Assembly (NCBI RefSeq): GCF_019226825.1
Contig: NZ_CP076643.1
Coordinates: 372,001-436,000, forward strand
DNA: 64,000 nucleotides
Reading direction: 5' to 3'
Source: Vibrio ostreae
Lineage (GTDB): Bacteria; Pseudomonadota; Gammaproteobacteria; Enterobacterales; Vibrionaceae
Below, piece after piece: positions 9,402-19,241 of the stretch. Below the pieces are notes generated by a model. That model made no database searches, was not told where the DNA came from, and saw only the letters and a program-made list of their open reading frames with translations. Within the stretch, counting starts at the first letter, position 1; each line of letters begins with the position of its first letter. The translations under genes were made by a program, and so were the position numbers.

Positions 9402-10325
9402 ATGAGCAAGTTTGCTATCGTATTTCCGGGTCAGGGCTCTCAGGCAGTGGGTATGCTTGCTGAGCTTGGCGAACAGTATGATGTAGTTAAACAAACTTTT
9501 GCAGAAGCGTCTGACGCTCTGGGTTACGATCTTTGGGCTCTGGTTCAAAATGGCCCTGCAGAAGATCTCAACCAGACTTTCCGCACTCAACCTGCACTGC
9601 TGGCGTCATCCGTTGCTATCTGGCGCGTATGGCAGGAGCTGGGCCTGGAGCAGCCACAAGTGCTGGCCGGCCATAGCCTGGGTGAATACTCTGCTCTGGT
9701 TTGTGCCGGTGTGATTGACTTTAAAGCGGCCATCAAACTGGTTGAACTGCGTGGTCAGTTGATGCAGGAAGCCGTTCCTGCGGGTACCGGCGCTATGTTT
9801 GCTATCATCGGCCTGGACGATGAAGCGATTGCGAAAGCGTGTGAGGAAGCCGCACAAGGTGACGTTGTGTCCCCGGTGAACTTCAACTCGCCAGGCCAGG
9901 TGGTTATCGCCGGTCAGAAAGACGCAGTTGAACGTGCCGGTGCACTGTGTAAAGAAGCGGGTGCCAAACGTGCATTGCCGCTACCGGTTTCAGTACCGTC
10001 ACACTGCGCTCTGATGCAACCGGCAGCCGATAAACTGGCTGTGGCACTGGAAGCACTTGAGTTCAACGTGCCACAAATTCCGGTGATCAACAACGTAGAT
10101 GTTGCGGCTGAAACGGATCCGGCAAAAATTAAAGATGCACTGGTTCGCCAACTGCACAGCCCGGTTCGCTGGACTGAAGGCGTGCAGAAGATGAGTGAGC
10201 AAGGCATTGAGACTCTGATTGAAGTTGGCCCGGGTAAAGTATTGACTGGTCTGACTAAACGTATTGTGAAAACGCTGAACGCGCAAGCAGTGAACGATAT
10301 CGCTTCACTGGACGCAGTTAAGTAA
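9402..10325 (+). CDS. fabD: Malonyl-CoA:ACP transacylase
   Basis: FabD loads malonyl groups from malonyl-CoA onto ACP for chain extension. The 307-residue protein starts FAIVFPGQGSQAVGM and carries the active-site serine in GHSLGEYSAL (about 92) and the partner histidine in VPSHCALM (about 201). An AAGGAAAAAAAC ribosome-binding region precedes ATG 9402. The 103-base gap after fabH shows no terminator, so read-through from fabH is likely. Confidence 0.97.
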   Translation: MSKFAIVFPGQGSQAVGMLAELGEQYDVVKQTFAEASDALGYDLWALVQNGPAEDLNQTFRTQPALLASSVAIWRVWQELGLEQPQVLAGHSLGEYSALVCAGVIDFKAAIKLVELRGQLMQEAVPAGTGAMFAIIGLDDEAIAKACEEAAQGDVVSPVNFNSPGQVVIAGQKDAVERAGALCKEAGAKRALPLPVSVPSHCALMQPAADKLAVALEALEFNVPQIPVINNVDVAAETDPAKIKDALVRQLHSPVRWTEGVQKMSEQGIETLIEVGPGKVLTGLTKRIVKTLNAQAVNDIASLDAVK

Positions 10326-10340
10326 AAGTAGGAAATAGAC

Positions 10341-11087
10341 ATGAGTGATTTCATGAACCTGGAAGGCAAAGTTGCCCTGGTTACTGGCGCAAGTCGCGGT
10401 ATCGGTAAAGCGATCGCGGAACTATTGGTAGCACGTGGTGCGAAAGTGATTGGTACTGCAACCAGCGAAAGCGGCGCAGAAGCGATCAGCGCTTATCTGG
10501 GCGACAATGGTAAGGGTCTGGCACTGAACGTGACCGATGTTGAATCTATCGAAGCAGTACTGAAAAACATCAATGACGAATTCGGTGGCGTAGACATCCT
10601 GGTTAACAACGCGGGTATCACCCGTGATAACCTGCTGATGCGCATGAAAGATGATGAATGGACAGATATCATGGATACTAACCTGACATCTATCTTCCGC
10701 CTGTCTAAAGCGGTTCTGCGTGGTATGATGAAAAAACGTCATGGTCGTATCATCAATGTGGGTTCTGTTGTTGGTACGATGGGTAACGCAGGTCAGACTA
10801 ACTACGCAGCAGCGAAAGCGGGTGTAATCGGCTTTACTAAGTCAATGGCACGCGAAGTTGCTTCACGTGGTGTGACTGTGAACACAGTTGCACCAGGTTT
10901 TATCGAAACTGATATGACAAAAGCGCTGAATGACGAGCAACGTGCTGCTACACTAGCACAAGTGCCGGCTGGTCGTCTGGGTGACCCACGTGAAATTGCT
11001 TCTGCTGTGGCTTTCCTGGCATCTCCGGAAGCTGCGTACATTACCGGCGAAACTCTGCACGTTAACGGCGGAATGTACATGGTTTAA
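10341..11087 (+). CDS. fabG: 3-oxoacyl-ACP reductase
   Basis: FabG is the NADPH-dependent ketoreductase of fatty acid elongation. The 248-residue short-chain dehydrogenase has the cofactor motif TGASRGIGKA (about 16-25), NNAG near 90, and the catalytic Tyr-Lys pair in NYAAAKAG (about 155). It starts at ATG 10341 (AGGAA upstream); an internal ATG at 10353 would give the shorter N-terminus MNLEGK seen in relatives. It follows fabD by 15 bases. Confidence 0.97.
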   Translation: MSDFMNLEGKVALVTGASRGIGKAIAELLVARGAKVIGTATSESGAEAISAYLGDNGKGLALNVTDVESIEAVLKNINDEFGGVDILVNNAGITRDNLLMRMKDDEWTDIMDTNLTSIFRLSKAVLRGMMKKRHGRIINVGSVVGTMGNAGQTNYAAAKAGVIGFTKSMAREVASRGVTVNTVAPGFIETDMTKALNDEQRAATLAQVPAGRLGDPREIASAVAFLASPEAAYITGETLHVNGGMYMV

Positions 11088-11131
11088 CGCTAAGTTTGCG
11101 GCGAAGTGAGCGCAAACTGTGAAGTAAATGG

Positions 11132-11160
11132 TTGACTTCGCCTGAAACTTAACGTTTAAA
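11132..11160 (+). promoter_or_regulatory. Candidate promoter of acpP
   Basis: TTGACT at 11132-11137 and TTTAAA at 11155-11160 are separated by 17 bp, in the 234-base fabG-acpP gap. A second AT-rich box TATAAG follows at 11181-11186. A dedicated acpP promoter fits the high ACP demand known in E. coli. Confidence 0.45.
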
Positions 11161-11321
11161 TGCGCAAGATTTGTGCATGATATAAGTCAAAAATGGTGTG
11201 AATTTCGGTTAAAATCGCCAAATTTGTGGTTTGACCAGCAAGGTGCCCCTTGCAACTTTCACTAGTTCGAATAAACTACGGCATCATCGCATTAGGCGAA
11301 ATCTGTAAAGGAAAAGTAAAA

Positions 11322-11555
11322 ATGAGCAACATCGAAGAACGCGTAAAGAAAATCATCGTTGAACAGCTGGGTGTAGACGAAGCAGAAGTTAAAAACGAAG
11401 CTTCTTTCGTTGAAGACCTAGGTGCTGATTCTCTTGACACTGTTGAGCTGGTTATGGCTCTTGAAGAGGAATTCGACACTGAGATTCCTGATGAAGAAGC
11501 AGAGAAAATCACTACTGTTCAAGCTGCGATCGACTACGTAAACAGCGCTCAGTAA
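11322..11555 (+). CDS. acpP: Acyl carrier protein
   Basis: AcpP carries growing acyl chains on a phosphopantetheine arm. The 77-residue acidic protein has the attachment serine at residue 37 in [13 protein letters not shown] 11322 is chosen because [11 protein letters not shown] is the invariant N-terminus and AAAGGAAAAG precedes it; the longer in-frame start at 11250 would add 24 unrelated residues. A strong hairpin with a T-run follows, and fabF begins 90 bases later, so part of the transcripts probably stop after acpP. Confidence 0.98.
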   Translation: MSNIEERVKKIIVEQLGVDEAEVKNEASFVEDLGADSLDTVELVMALEEEFDTEIPDEEAEKITTVQAAIDYVNSAQ

Positions 11556-11564
11556 TGCTCTCCC

Positions 11565-11593
11565 CAGGCGGCCCTCTGGCCGCCTGAGTTTTT
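11565..11593 (+). terminator. Rho-independent terminator after acpP
   Basis: A perfect 9-bp GC-rich stem (11565-11573 with 11578-11586), loop CTCT, then five T. It probably separates abundant acpP mRNA from the less expressed fabF. Confidence 0.85.
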
Positions 11594-11644
11594 CTCACTC
11601 ATCTATTATCTCTCATAGAATTTTCATTTCCGGAGAATATGATC

Positions 11645-12889
11645 GTGTCCAAGCGTCGTGTCGTTGTCACTGGCATGGGTATGTTGTCACCGGTAGGCAA
11701 CACAGTAGAATCTTCTTGGAAAGCCCTGCTAGCTGGTCAAAGTGGTATCGTGAATATCGAGCACTTTGATACAACAAATTTTTCTACTCGTTTCGCAGGT
11801 CTGGTAAAAGATTTTAACTGCGAAGAGTACATGTCTAAAAAAGATGCCCGTAAAATGGATTTGTTTATCCAGTACGGTATTGCCGCGGGTATCCAAGCGC
11901 TAGACGATTCAGGTCTGGTCATCACTGCAGAAAACGCGCCTCGCGTTGGTGTTGCCATCGGTTCTGGTATCGGCGGTCTTGATTTGATCGAAACAGGTCA
12001 TCAGGCGCTTATGGAGAAAGGTCCACGTAAAGTGAGCCCGTTCTTTGTTCCTTCTACCATCGTTAACATGGTAGCGGGTAACCTGTCTATCATGCGTGGT
12101 CTGCGCGGTCCTAACATCGCGATATCAACTGCATGTACTACAGGTCTGCACAACATCGGCCATGCTGCGCGTATGATTGCATACGGTGATGCAGACGCCA
12201 TGGTAGCCGGCGGCAGCGAAAAAGCGTCAACCCCTCTGGGTATGGCGGGTTTCGGTGCAGCAAAAGCGCTGTCTACTCGTAACGATGAGCCACAGAAAGC
12301 GTCTCGTCCTTGGGATAAAGACCGTGATGGTTTTGTACTGGGTGACGGTGCAGGCGTGATGGTGATCGAAGAGTACGAACACGCGAAAGCTCGTGGCGCG
12401 AAGATCTACGCAGAAATCGTTGGTTTCGGTATGTCGGGCGATGCTTACCATATGACTTCACCAAGTGAAGATGGTTCAGGCGGTGCGCTGGCTATGGAGG
12501 CGGCGATGCGTGATGCTGACCTAACTGGTACGCAAATCGGTTACGTCAATGCACACGGCACGTCTACACCAGCTGGTGACGTGGCGGAAGTGAAAGGCAT
12601 CAAGCGTGCACTGGGCGAAGCAGGCTCTGAGCAAGTACTGGTTTCTTCGACTAAGTCGATGACCGGTCACCTGTTGGGTGCTGCGGGTTCAGTAGAGGCA
12701 ATCATTACAGTGATGTCTTTGGTAGACCAGATTGTTCCACCGACCATTAACCTGGACAATCCAGAAGAAGGTCTGGGTGTGGATCTGGTTCCAAATACTG
12801 CGCGTAAGGTTGAAGGTATGGAATACGCTATGTGTAACTCGTTTGGCTTTGGTGGCACAAACGGTTCACTGATTTTCAAACGCGTATAA
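11645..12889 (+). CDS. fabF: Beta-ketoacyl-ACP synthase II
   Basis: FabF elongates acyl-ACP with malonyl-ACP and controls the temperature response of unsaturated fatty acids. The 414-residue product has the nucleophile Cys in STACTTG (about 164), and the two histidines in NAHGTSTP and [11 protein letters not shown] at 11645 is preferred: GGAG at 11632-11635 is 9 bases upstream and the protein then begins [10 protein letters not shown] as in E. coli; the ATG at 11639 would be only 3 bases from GGAG and adds two residues. Last fab gene in the block. Confidence 0.95.
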   Translation: MSKRRVVVTGMGMLSPVGNTVESSWKALLAGQSGIVNIEHFDTTNFSTRFAGLVKDFNCEEYMSKKDARKMDLFIQYGIAAGIQALDDSGLVITAENAPRVGVAIGSGIGGLDLIETGHQALMEKGPRKVSPFFVPSTIVNMVAGNLSIMRGLRGPNIAISTACTTGLHNIGHAARMIAYGDADAMVAGGSEKASTPLGMAGFGAAKALSTRNDEPQKASRPWDKDRDGFVLGDGAGVMVIEEYEHAKARGAKIYAEIVGFGMSGDAYHMTSPSEDGSGGALAMEAAMRDADLTGTQIGYVNAHGTSTPAGDVAEVKGIKRALGEAGSEQVLVSSTKSMTGHLLGAAGSVEAIITVMSLVDQIVPPTINLDNPEEGLGVDLVPNTARKVEGMEYAMCNSFGFGGTNGSLIFKRV

Positions 12890-12926
12890 AATCCTGACCG
12901 CAACAGTTAGCGAAAATATTTGAGTT

Positions 12927-12964
12927 GAAACGGCTTGATGCTTAGCATTAAGCCGTTTCTTTTT
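12927..12964 (+). terminator. Rho-independent terminator after fabF
   Basis: A 10-bp stem (12927-12936 with 12950-12959) extended by an inner ATGC/GCAT stem, followed by a T-rich tail. It lies just before pabC, so pabC and genes downstream depend on read-through or an unseen promoter. Confidence 0.8.
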
Positions 12965-12977
12965 CAGGGAGTAGAAT

Positions 12978-13781
12978 ATGTTCTGGCACAATGGCGAACT
13001 GACGGATGTGGTCGCGGTTTCGGATCGCTCGTTTCAATATGGTGATGGCTGCTTCACCACTATGCTGACCAAGCAGGGCCGGATTGAGCACTGGTGCTAT
13101 CATGTTGAGCGAATGGAAGCGTGCCTGAATGTGCTGGCTATTCCCCTGCCGGACTGGGACACGATCAGCCTGTGGTTGCAGCAGGCGATGCTGGCGGATG
13201 ACAAAGCAGGCCTTAAGCTGCATATCAGCCGCGGTCAAGGCGGACGTGGTTATAGCCCGGCCAATTTACTTCACCCTGACGTGACTATCAGTCATTTTTC
13301 ATATCCTGCTCACTATGCCGCCTGGCAGCAGGAGGGGATTCGTCTCGGCGTTTGTCACCATCGTATGGGGCTCAACCCGATGCTGGCGGGTCACAAACAC
13401 AATAACCGCCTGGAGCAGGTGCTGCTCAAAGCAGAAATGGATCAGGCCGGCTATGCCGACGGCGTGTGCCTTGACCTGAATCAGCATGTGGTCGAAACCA
13501 CCATGGCGAATTTATTCTGGCGGAAAGGCGATACTTTGTACACACCGGACCTGAGCAACTCAGGGGTAGCTGGTGTGGCGCGGCGGCTGATTGTTGAGCA
13601 AGCGCCCGATTTGGGATTGAACCTCGAGAGCGGGACGTTTAAGCTCGACCATCTTGCGGATGCCGATGAGGTGTTTATCTCCAATGCTATTATGGAAACC
13701 GCTCCGGTGATTGAAATTGGCGGACGGGCATACCCAATCGGTCACTACACACGACGCTTTCAGGAGAGCTTTCATTCGTGA
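12978..13781 (+). CDS. pabC: Aminodeoxychorismate lyase
   Basis: PabC releases pyruvate from 4-amino-4-deoxychorismate to give p-aminobenzoate for folate. It is a fold-type IV PLP enzyme of 267 residues; the PLP lysine is in LAGHKHNNRLEQ (about 138), with the conserved Glu region VVETTMANLFW. AGGGAGTAGA precedes ATG 12978. It overlaps mltG by 4 bases (GTGA), which implies coupled translation. Confidence 0.93.
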   Translation: MFWHNGELTDVVAVSDRSFQYGDGCFTTMLTKQGRIEHWCYHVERMEACLNVLAIPLPDWDTISLWLQQAMLADDKAGLKLHISRGQGGRGYSPANLLHPDVTISHFSYPAHYAAWQQEGIRLGVCHHRMGLNPMLAGHKHNNRLEQVLLKAEMDQAGYADGVCLDLNQHVVETTMANLFWRKGDTLYTPDLSNSGVAGVARRLIVEQAPDLGLNLESGTFKLDHLADADEVFISNAIMETAPVIEIGGRAYPIGHYTRRFQESFHS

Positions 13782-14791
13782 TTAAAAAACTCGTTTCACT
13801 GCTGTTTACTCTGCTGGCACTGGCCGCAGTCGGCTATTTCTATGTCACTAAGCAAGTTGAAGATTATCTCACTCAGCCGCTGGGTATCGAAACTAAACAA
13901 CTGTTCACGGTCAACGCCGGAACCAGTCTGAATAGTGCGCTGACTCAGATGACCCGCCAGGAGTGGATTACGCATAGTTTTGCCGCCAAATTGGTGCGTC
14001 GTTTCCATCCGGAACTGGTTCAGATAAAGAAAGGTACCTATCAGGTAGAGCCGCAAAGCACGCTGCGTGATGCGTTGAATTTGCTGGTATCCGGGAAAGA
14101 GCACCAGTTTGCGATCACTTTTGTGGAAGGCAGCCGTTTTAATGAGTGGTTGGCTATGCTGGCACATGATGAGCAGTTGGAACATACTCTGGCCGGCAAA
14201 TCAGAAGCCGAGATTGCGCAGTTACTGGGTGTGGAGCAGAAAAAACTGGAGGGTTTGTTTCTGGCCGAGACCTACCACTTTACCAAGGGCACCAGCGATC
14301 TGGACATCCTGAAACGGGCACACGCCAAACTGGAAGCCATTCTGGACAGCGCCTGGCAGCAGCGTCAACCGGATTTACCACTAAAATCGCCTTATGAGGC
14401 CCTGATACTGGCGTCCATTATTGAGAAAGAGACGGCGGTGGAAGAAGAGCGTACCCGGGTTGCTTCGGTGTTTGTCAACCGTCTTAATAAGCGGATGCGT
14501 TTGCAGACGGATCCGACGGTAATTTACGGAATGGGCGAGAGTTATGATGGTAATATCCGTCGTAAAGATTTGCGCACAGCCACCCCGTATAATACGTATG
14601 TGATTAACGGCTTACCACCAACACCGATAGCAATGCCGGGTGAGGCATCTATCGCGGCAGCTCTTAATCCGGAGCAAAGCGCGTATCTGTATTTTGTCGC
14701 CAGCGGTAACGGTGGCCACGTATTTTCTAAAAGTCTGACCGAGCATAATCGTGCGGTGCGTGCGTACCTGAAACAGCTCAGACAGCAGTAA
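13778..14791 (+). CDS. mltG: Endolytic peptidoglycan transglycosylase MltG
   Basis: MltG (YceG) cuts nascent glycan strands in the periplasm and is thought to set their length. The 337-residue protein has one membrane anchor at residues 5-25, a LysM-like segment, and the YceG catalytic domain with the active-site glutamate in SIIEKETAVEEER (about 215) and LQTDPTVIYGMG. GTG start at 13778 overlaps the pabC stop, placing an anchor directly at the N-terminus. Followed by tmk after 27 bases. Confidence 0.95.
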   Translation: MIKKLVSLLFTLLALAAVGYFYVTKQVEDYLTQPLGIETKQLFTVNAGTSLNSALTQMTRQEWITHSFAAKLVRRFHPELVQIKKGTYQVEPQSTLRDALNLLVSGKEHQFAITFVEGSRFNEWLAMLAHDEQLEHTLAGKSEAEIAQLLGVEQKKLEGLFLAETYHFTKGTSDLDILKRAHAKLEAILDSAWQQRQPDLPLKSPYEALILASIIEKETAVEEERTRVASVFVNRLNKRMRLQTDPTVIYGMGESYDGNIRRKDLRTATPYNTYVINGLPPTPIAMPGEASIAAALNPEQSAYLYFVASGNGGHVFSKSLTEHNRAVRAYLKQLRQQ

Positions 14792-14818
14792 ACATAGCGA
14801 TTAGCAAAGATAAAACCC

Positions 14819-15448
14819 ATGAATGCAAAATTTATCGTAGTAGAGGGCCTGGAAGGGGCCGGTAAAAGCACGGCTATCCAGGCTGTGGTTGAAGCGCTGC
14901 ACGCGCAGGGTATCGACCATATCACCCGCACTCGTGAGCCGGGCGGTACTGTGCTGGCGGAAAAAATGCGCTCGCTGATTAAGGAAGAGCATGACGGTGA
15001 AGTGCTGCAGGATATTACAGAGCTGCTGCTGATGTACGCAGCACGCGTGCAGTTAGTTGAGAACGTGATTAAGCCGGCGTTAAACCGAGGCGATTGGGTT
15101 GTGGGTGATCGTCATGATATGTCCTCACAAGCGTACCAGGGCGGAGGTCGGCAAATTGCAGCCGAGACCCTGCATAATCTGAAACAGACCACGCTTGGTG
15201 ATTTTAAGCCGGATTTGACGCTGTATCTGGATATTGACCCTAAGCTTGGCCTGGAACGCGCCCGCGGCCGTGGCGAACTGGATCGGATAGAAAAAATGGA
15301 CATCAGCTTTTTTGAACGTACCCGCGAGCGTTATCTGGAGATCGCCCGCGCTGATGAGTCGGTAGTGATCATCGATGCCGCCCAGAGCATGGCAGAAGTG
15401 GCGAACAGTATTCGTCAGGCGCTGGACTCCTGGTTCAAGGTGGTTTAG
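14819..15448 (+). CDS. tmk: Thymidylate kinase
   Basis: Tmk phosphorylates dTMP to dTDP for DNA synthesis. The 209-residue protein has the P-loop GLEGAGKST (about 9-17), the substrate motif REPGGT, and [15 protein letters not shown] with the catalytic Asp-Arg pair. It is placed between mltG and holB as in E. coli and V. cholerae; holB starts 3 bases after its stop. Confidence 0.97.
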   Translation: MNAKFIVVEGLEGAGKSTAIQAVVEALHAQGIDHITRTREPGGTVLAEKMRSLIKEEHDGEVLQDITELLLMYAARVQLVENVIKPALNRGDWVVGDRHDMSSQAYQGGGRQIAAETLHNLKQTTLGDFKPDLTLYLDIDPKLGLERARGRGELDRIEKMDISFFERTRERYLEIARADESVVIIDAAQSMAEVANSIRQALDSWFKVV

Positions 15449-15451
15449 GCG

Positions 15452-16417
15452 ATGCAACCGATTTATCCCTGGCTGAATGATGCCTGGTTGTCCTGGCAGG
15501 CACGGCTTAAAAACCAGACCTTTTCTGCTGCGACCCTGATTGCAGCGCCGGCTGGTGTGGGCGCCTTTCAGCTGGTTAAACCGTTTGCCGCGGCACTGAT
15601 GTGTTCAGCGCAGGACGGTGAAGCGTGCGGGTTCTGCCACAGCTGCGATTTGATGCAGTCGGGGAATCATCCTGACTATCATGTGGTTCGGCCAGAAAAA
15701 GAGGGCCGTTCTATCAGTGTTGAGCAAATTCGTCACTGTAATCGTCTGGCGCAGGAATCGTCGCAACTGTCCGGCTACCGGCTGATAGTGATTGAACCTG
15801 CCGAAGCGATGAATGAATCGGCAGCTAATGCGCTGCTCAAAACGCTGGAAGAACCGGCAGGTAAGTGCGTGTTTGTGTTAGTGACGACGCGCATTAGTCA
15901 TATTCTGCCGACCATAGTGAGCCGCTGTCAGCAAATCAACGTCGCAGAACCAGCGACACAGATGGTGTCTTGCTGGCTGAGTGAGACTCTGGATAAAAGC
16001 GTGCCGCCTTATGCCGCGCACATTCATGCCAATGCGCCATTGACCACACAGGTATTCATTGCCGAAGGGGGAGTGGCGGATTACAGCGCGCTGGAAAGTC
16101 AGTTTATTGCTGCGCTGCAAGGTGATGTCAGTGCATTGATCAATTGCGCCAAAGCGGCGGCAGCGCAGCCGGTACAACGTTTAAGCTGGTTATGGTATTT
16201 ACTGACAGATGCGCAGAAAGTGCAGTTTGGCATTCGGCAGGCGTATTTTACGCCGGGTTGTGAACAGGTTGCCGGGCTGATGAACTTTGCTCAGTTACAG
16301 CAACAGACTGACCGTCTGGCTAAACTGATAGAACAACTGAGAACGTTCACCGGTTTGAACGGTGAGCTGCTGATCACTGATTGGTTACTGAAATTAAATG
16401 AGGAAGCATGTTTGTAG
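15452..16417 (+). CDS. holB: DNA polymerase III subunit delta-prime
   Basis: Delta-prime is the stator of the clamp loader that places the beta clamp on primed DNA. The 321-residue AAA+ protein has a zinc-binding group CGFCHSCDLM (about 58) and a degenerate Walker A (APAGVGAFQL, lacking the GK-T/S of active ATPases, as expected for delta-prime), plus the SRC motif (VSRCQQI). It overlaps the next gene by 10 bases. Confidence 0.95.
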   Translation: MQPIYPWLNDAWLSWQARLKNQTFSAATLIAAPAGVGAFQLVKPFAAALMCSAQDGEACGFCHSCDLMQSGNHPDYHVVRPEKEGRSISVEQIRHCNRLAQESSQLSGYRLIVIEPAEAMNESAANALLKTLEEPAGKCVFVLVTTRISHILPTIVSRCQQINVAEPATQMVSCWLSETLDKSVPPYAAHIHANAPLTTQVFIAEGGVADYSALESQFIAALQGDVSALINCAKAAAAQPVQRLSWLWYLLTDAQKVQFGIRQAYFTPGCEQVAGLMNFAQLQQQTDRLAKLIEQLRTFTGLNGELLITDWLLKLNEEACL

Positions 16418-17175
16418 ATTCGCACTGTCATCTCGATAAACTCGATTATGATGAATTACATAACGGCATCGAAGATGTGATAGAAAAGGCCAGGCAGGCT
16501 AATGTAAAACAGCTGCTTTCGGTCGGGGTAACTCTGGATTCATTTGCCGGCATGCTGGAAATGATCACGCCTTACGATAATGTTTACGCTTCCTGTGGCG
16601 TACACCCGCTCGATGTTGCGAGTGATTTTGAACTCGCCCGTTTTCAGGAATATGCATCACATCCCAAAGTGGTTGCGATTGGTGAAACCGGTCTGGATTA
16701 CCATTATGAGCCGGAAACGGCGCCGCTCCAGCAAGAGCGATTTAAGCAGCATATCGAAACAGCAGTAGCGCTCAACAAGCCGCTGATTATTCATACCCGA
16801 AATGCCCGTCAGGATACACTGGATATTCTGCGTGCGGGCGGAGCGGAGCGCTGTGGTGGTGTCATTCACTGTTTTACCGAGGATCTGGCGTTTGCCGAGG
16901 CGGCGATGGAGCTGGGTTTTTACATTTCTGTCTCCGGTATCGTCACCTTTCGCCAGGCGCAAGAACTGAAAGATGTGGTGAAGCAGTTACCACTAGAGCG
17001 CCTGCTCATTGAGACCGATTCGCCTTATCTGGCGCCGGTTCCGCACCGCGGTAAGCAAAACCAACCGGCATATGTGGTTGAAGTCGCGGCTTATATTGCG
17101 CAGCTCAAAGGTATCTCTCTTAAGGAAGTCGCTGAAAAAACCACCCAAAATTTCCAGCAACTTTTTTTACGATAA
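16408..17175 (+). CDS. ycfH: TatD-family metal-dependent hydrolase YcfH
   Basis: This is a TatD-family amidohydrolase, probably a metal-dependent deoxyribonuclease by family comparison. Its 255 residues start with the metal motif DSHCHLDKLD, followed by GVHPLD, GETGLDYHYE, IHTRNA, GVIHCFT and ETDSPYLAP, all metal or active-site segments. It is the last gene of the tmk-holB-ycfH set, and the PTS gene ptsG follows, the same order as in E. coli. Confidence 0.94.
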   Translation: MFVDSHCHLDKLDYDELHNGIEDVIEKARQANVKQLLSVGVTLDSFAGMLEMITPYDNVYASCGVHPLDVASDFELARFQEYASHPKVVAIGETGLDYHYEPETAPLQQERFKQHIETAVALNKPLIIHTRNARQDTLDILRAGGAERCGGVIHCFTEDLAFAEAAMELGFYISVSGIVTFRQAQELKDVVKQLPLERLLIETDSPYLAPVPHRGKQNQPAYVVEVAAYIAQLKGISLKEVAEKTTQNFQQLFLR

Positions 17176-17515
17176 AAAATAAATCATTGTGAAAAACGGC
17201 TCGGTATGGGTTGTTTTTTATACATAATGGCGCTTTAGTGCATTGGCGTGCCTGTTGTTCACCAAATGTGTTGGAAATCTGGCTTTAAAATGCGGAAATG
17301 AAATTTTGTTACGTAAAATAACAATTGGCTCTATTTTATTTACTGCATGAAATTAATGATTAGTTATTTTTTTATCATTAAAAACAGCTAGATAGATGAA
17401 ATGTAAAGGATTTCACTCTGTGGTGGGTATTGTGATCTGTCTAATAATTTGAAACTAAATTTCATTAGTCGCTAGAAAGCTTGAGGGGCATCAAGATATA
17501 TTTAGAGCCGGAAAA
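17176..17515 (+). promoter_or_regulatory. AT-rich upstream control region of the first PTS gene
   Basis: This 340-base region holds no gene. It contains dyads that could be operators: TTGTTA-N7-TAACAA at 17306-17324, an imperfect TTTATTT/AAATTAA element at about 17334-17355 resembling Mlc operators, and TTAATGAT/ATCATTAA at 17353-17360 and 17374-17381. TGTGATCT at 17431 matches only one half of a CRP site. Which protein binds each is inference. Confidence 0.4.
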
Positions 17516-17621
17516 TATAATGACATTCGCGTTACATTTTCCTTGAGGGCCAACACTGAGGCTACGGGGGTGTGCCGTTGGAACTCAAGAATACTAATAA
17601 CTTAATCAGGAGCATAAACGT
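17516..17621 (+). promoter_or_regulatory. Promoter -10 and structured leader of the first PTS gene
   Basis: A perfect TATAAT (17516-17521, inside GGAAAATATAAT) has no good -35, suggesting activator dependence. The leader of about 95 bases has a CCAAC/GTTGG stem (17550-17554 with 17577-17581) around a GGC/GCC hairpin, then AATACTAATAACTTAATC and AGGAGCATAAAC before the ATG. The second PTS gene has a matching -10, length, stem and end sequence. Confidence 0.7.
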
Positions 17622-19241
17622 ATGAAAGGTTTCTTTAGTAAACTTTCACAGTCCATTATGTTACCCATCGCGCTGTTACCAGCGGCGGGTATCATGCTGG
17701 GTATCGGGGGTAGTTTTACTAACCCAACAATGATCGAAGCGTACAACATCAGTGTGCTTCAGGACGGAACTATTCTGAATAGCTTCCTGCAAGTAATGAC
17801 TGCCGCTGGCGGCATCGTATTTGCTAACCTGCCAGTTATGTTTGCGCTGGCAATCGCCGTGGGTTTTGCGCGTGCTGAAAAAGGTGCTGCTGCACTGGCT
17901 GCGTTGATCTCATACCTGGTAATGAACGTTGCAATCGCGAAAACGCTGACTGTAGCGAACATGATCAACCTGGACTCTAACACAGTCGTACTGATGGGCA
18001 GCGAATACCCGGGCGTACTGGCTGATGTGCTGGGTATCAGCAACACACTGAGTATGGGTGTGTTCGGTGGTCTGATCGCAGGTGCTATCACGGTTGTTCT
18101 GCATAACAAATACCACGACGCGAAACTACCTGATTACCTGGGTTTCTTCGGTGGCGCACGTTTTGTTCCAATTATTAGTGCATTTGCTGCGCTGTTCTAC
18201 GGCATCGTTCTGACCTTTATCTGGCCATTCTTTGGTGCTGCGTTCGGTGCAATCGGTGCGGCTCTGGGTGAGATGACTGCAAGTGGCCACGGTTACGTTG
18301 CGTCTCTGATCTTCGGTATCATCGAGCGTTCTCTGATCCCTGTTGGTCTGCACCACGTGTTCTACCTGCCACTATGGCAAACTGAAATCGGCGGTACTGC
18401 GACTATCGCTGGTGAAGTGATCAAGGGTACACAGAACATGTTCTTCGCTTCTCTGGCAAGCGGTGACTTCTCTCAATTTACTTCAACCAACTTCATGACT
18501 GGTAAGTTCCCGTTCATGATGTTCGGTCTGCCAGCAGCAGCGTACGCTATGTACACTCTGGCGGATGACGAGAACAAAAAAGCAGCCGGTGGTCTTCTGT
18601 TCTCAGTTGCTCTGACTGCATTCCTGACTGGTATCACTGAACCAATCGAATTTACCTTCTTGTTCCTGGCTCCAGCTCTGTACTATGCAGTGCACGTGCC
18701 GCTGGCAGGTCTGTCATTCCTGCTGATGGATATGCTCAATGTTAAAGTTGGTATGACATTCAGTGGCGGTTTCATTGACTTCGCTCTGTTTGGTGTACTG
18801 CCAGGTGTGACTGGTGTTGAGAACAACTGGTACTTCATCCCGCTAGTTGGTATCGCTTACGCGTTCGTTTACTTCTTCGTGTTCCGTTGGTTCATCGTGA
18901 AGTTCGACGTCAAGACTCCAGGCCGTAAAGGCAGCGCAGTTGCCGTGGTTTCTAAGAAAGACTACCACGCAGCAAAAGGCGGTGCAGCTGGTGACAACCA
19001 GAAAGCGAAAGACATGATTGAAGCTCTGGGTGGTGCAGAAAACATCGTTGATGTGGATGCATGTATCACTCGTCTGCGTATCACTGTTAAAGATGGCGCA
19101 CAGGTGAAAGGCAACGAACACTGGACTCAAGAGCTGGGTGCTCGTGGTCTGGTTAAAGTTGGCGAAACTGGTATCCAGGCAATCTACGGCGCAGAAGCTG
19201 CAGGTTACAAAGCACAAATCAACTCTCTGCTTGGTAAGTAA
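17622..19241 (+). CDS. ptsG: PTS glucose-family EIICB permease (MalX-like subtype)
   Basis: The product imports and phosphorylates a sugar, most likely glucose, using phosphate from EIIA. The 539-residue protein has a membrane EIIC domain (1 to about 430; [12 protein letters not shown] is the sugar-site motif), a linker KTPGRKG, and an EIIB domain with the phosphorylated Cys in DACITRLR (about 480). The N-terminal EIIC segment (NLPVMFALAIAVGFARAEKG) is closer to E. coli MalX than to E. coli PtsG. Position after ycfH matches the gene called ptsG in V. cholerae; in that species the sRNA TarA is reported to repress it. The gene overlaps the next by one base. Confidence 0.85.
   Translation: MKGFFSKLSQSIMLPIALLPAAGIMLGIGGSFTNPTMIEAYNISVLQDGTILNSFLQVMTAAGGIVFANLPVMFALAIAVGFARAEKGAAALAALISYLVMNVAIAKTLTVANMINLDSNTVVLMGSEYPGVLADVLGISNTLSMGVFGGLIAGAITVVLHNKYHDAKLPDYLGFFGGARFVPIISAFAALFYGIVLTFIWPFFGAAFGAIGAALGEMTASGHGYVASLIFGIIERSLIPVGLHHVFYLPLWQTEIGGTATIAGEVIKGTQNMFFASLASGDFSQFTSTNFMTGKFPFMMFGLPAAAYAMYTLADDENKKAAGGLLFSVALTAFLTGITEPIEFTFLFLAPALYYAVHVPLAGLSFLLMDMLNVKVGMTFSGGFIDFALFGVLPGVTGVENNWYFIPLVGIAYAFVYFFVFRWFIVKFDVKTPGRKGSAVAVVSKKDYHAAKGGAAGDNQKAKDMIEALGGAENIVDVDACITRLRITVKDGAQVKGNEHWTQELGARGLVKVGETGIQAIYGAEAAGYKAQINSLLGK

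Noticed and set aside
17431..17446. CRP site before the first PTS gene (TGTGATCT)
   Set aside because: Only the left half matches; the right half is TAATA instead of TCACA.
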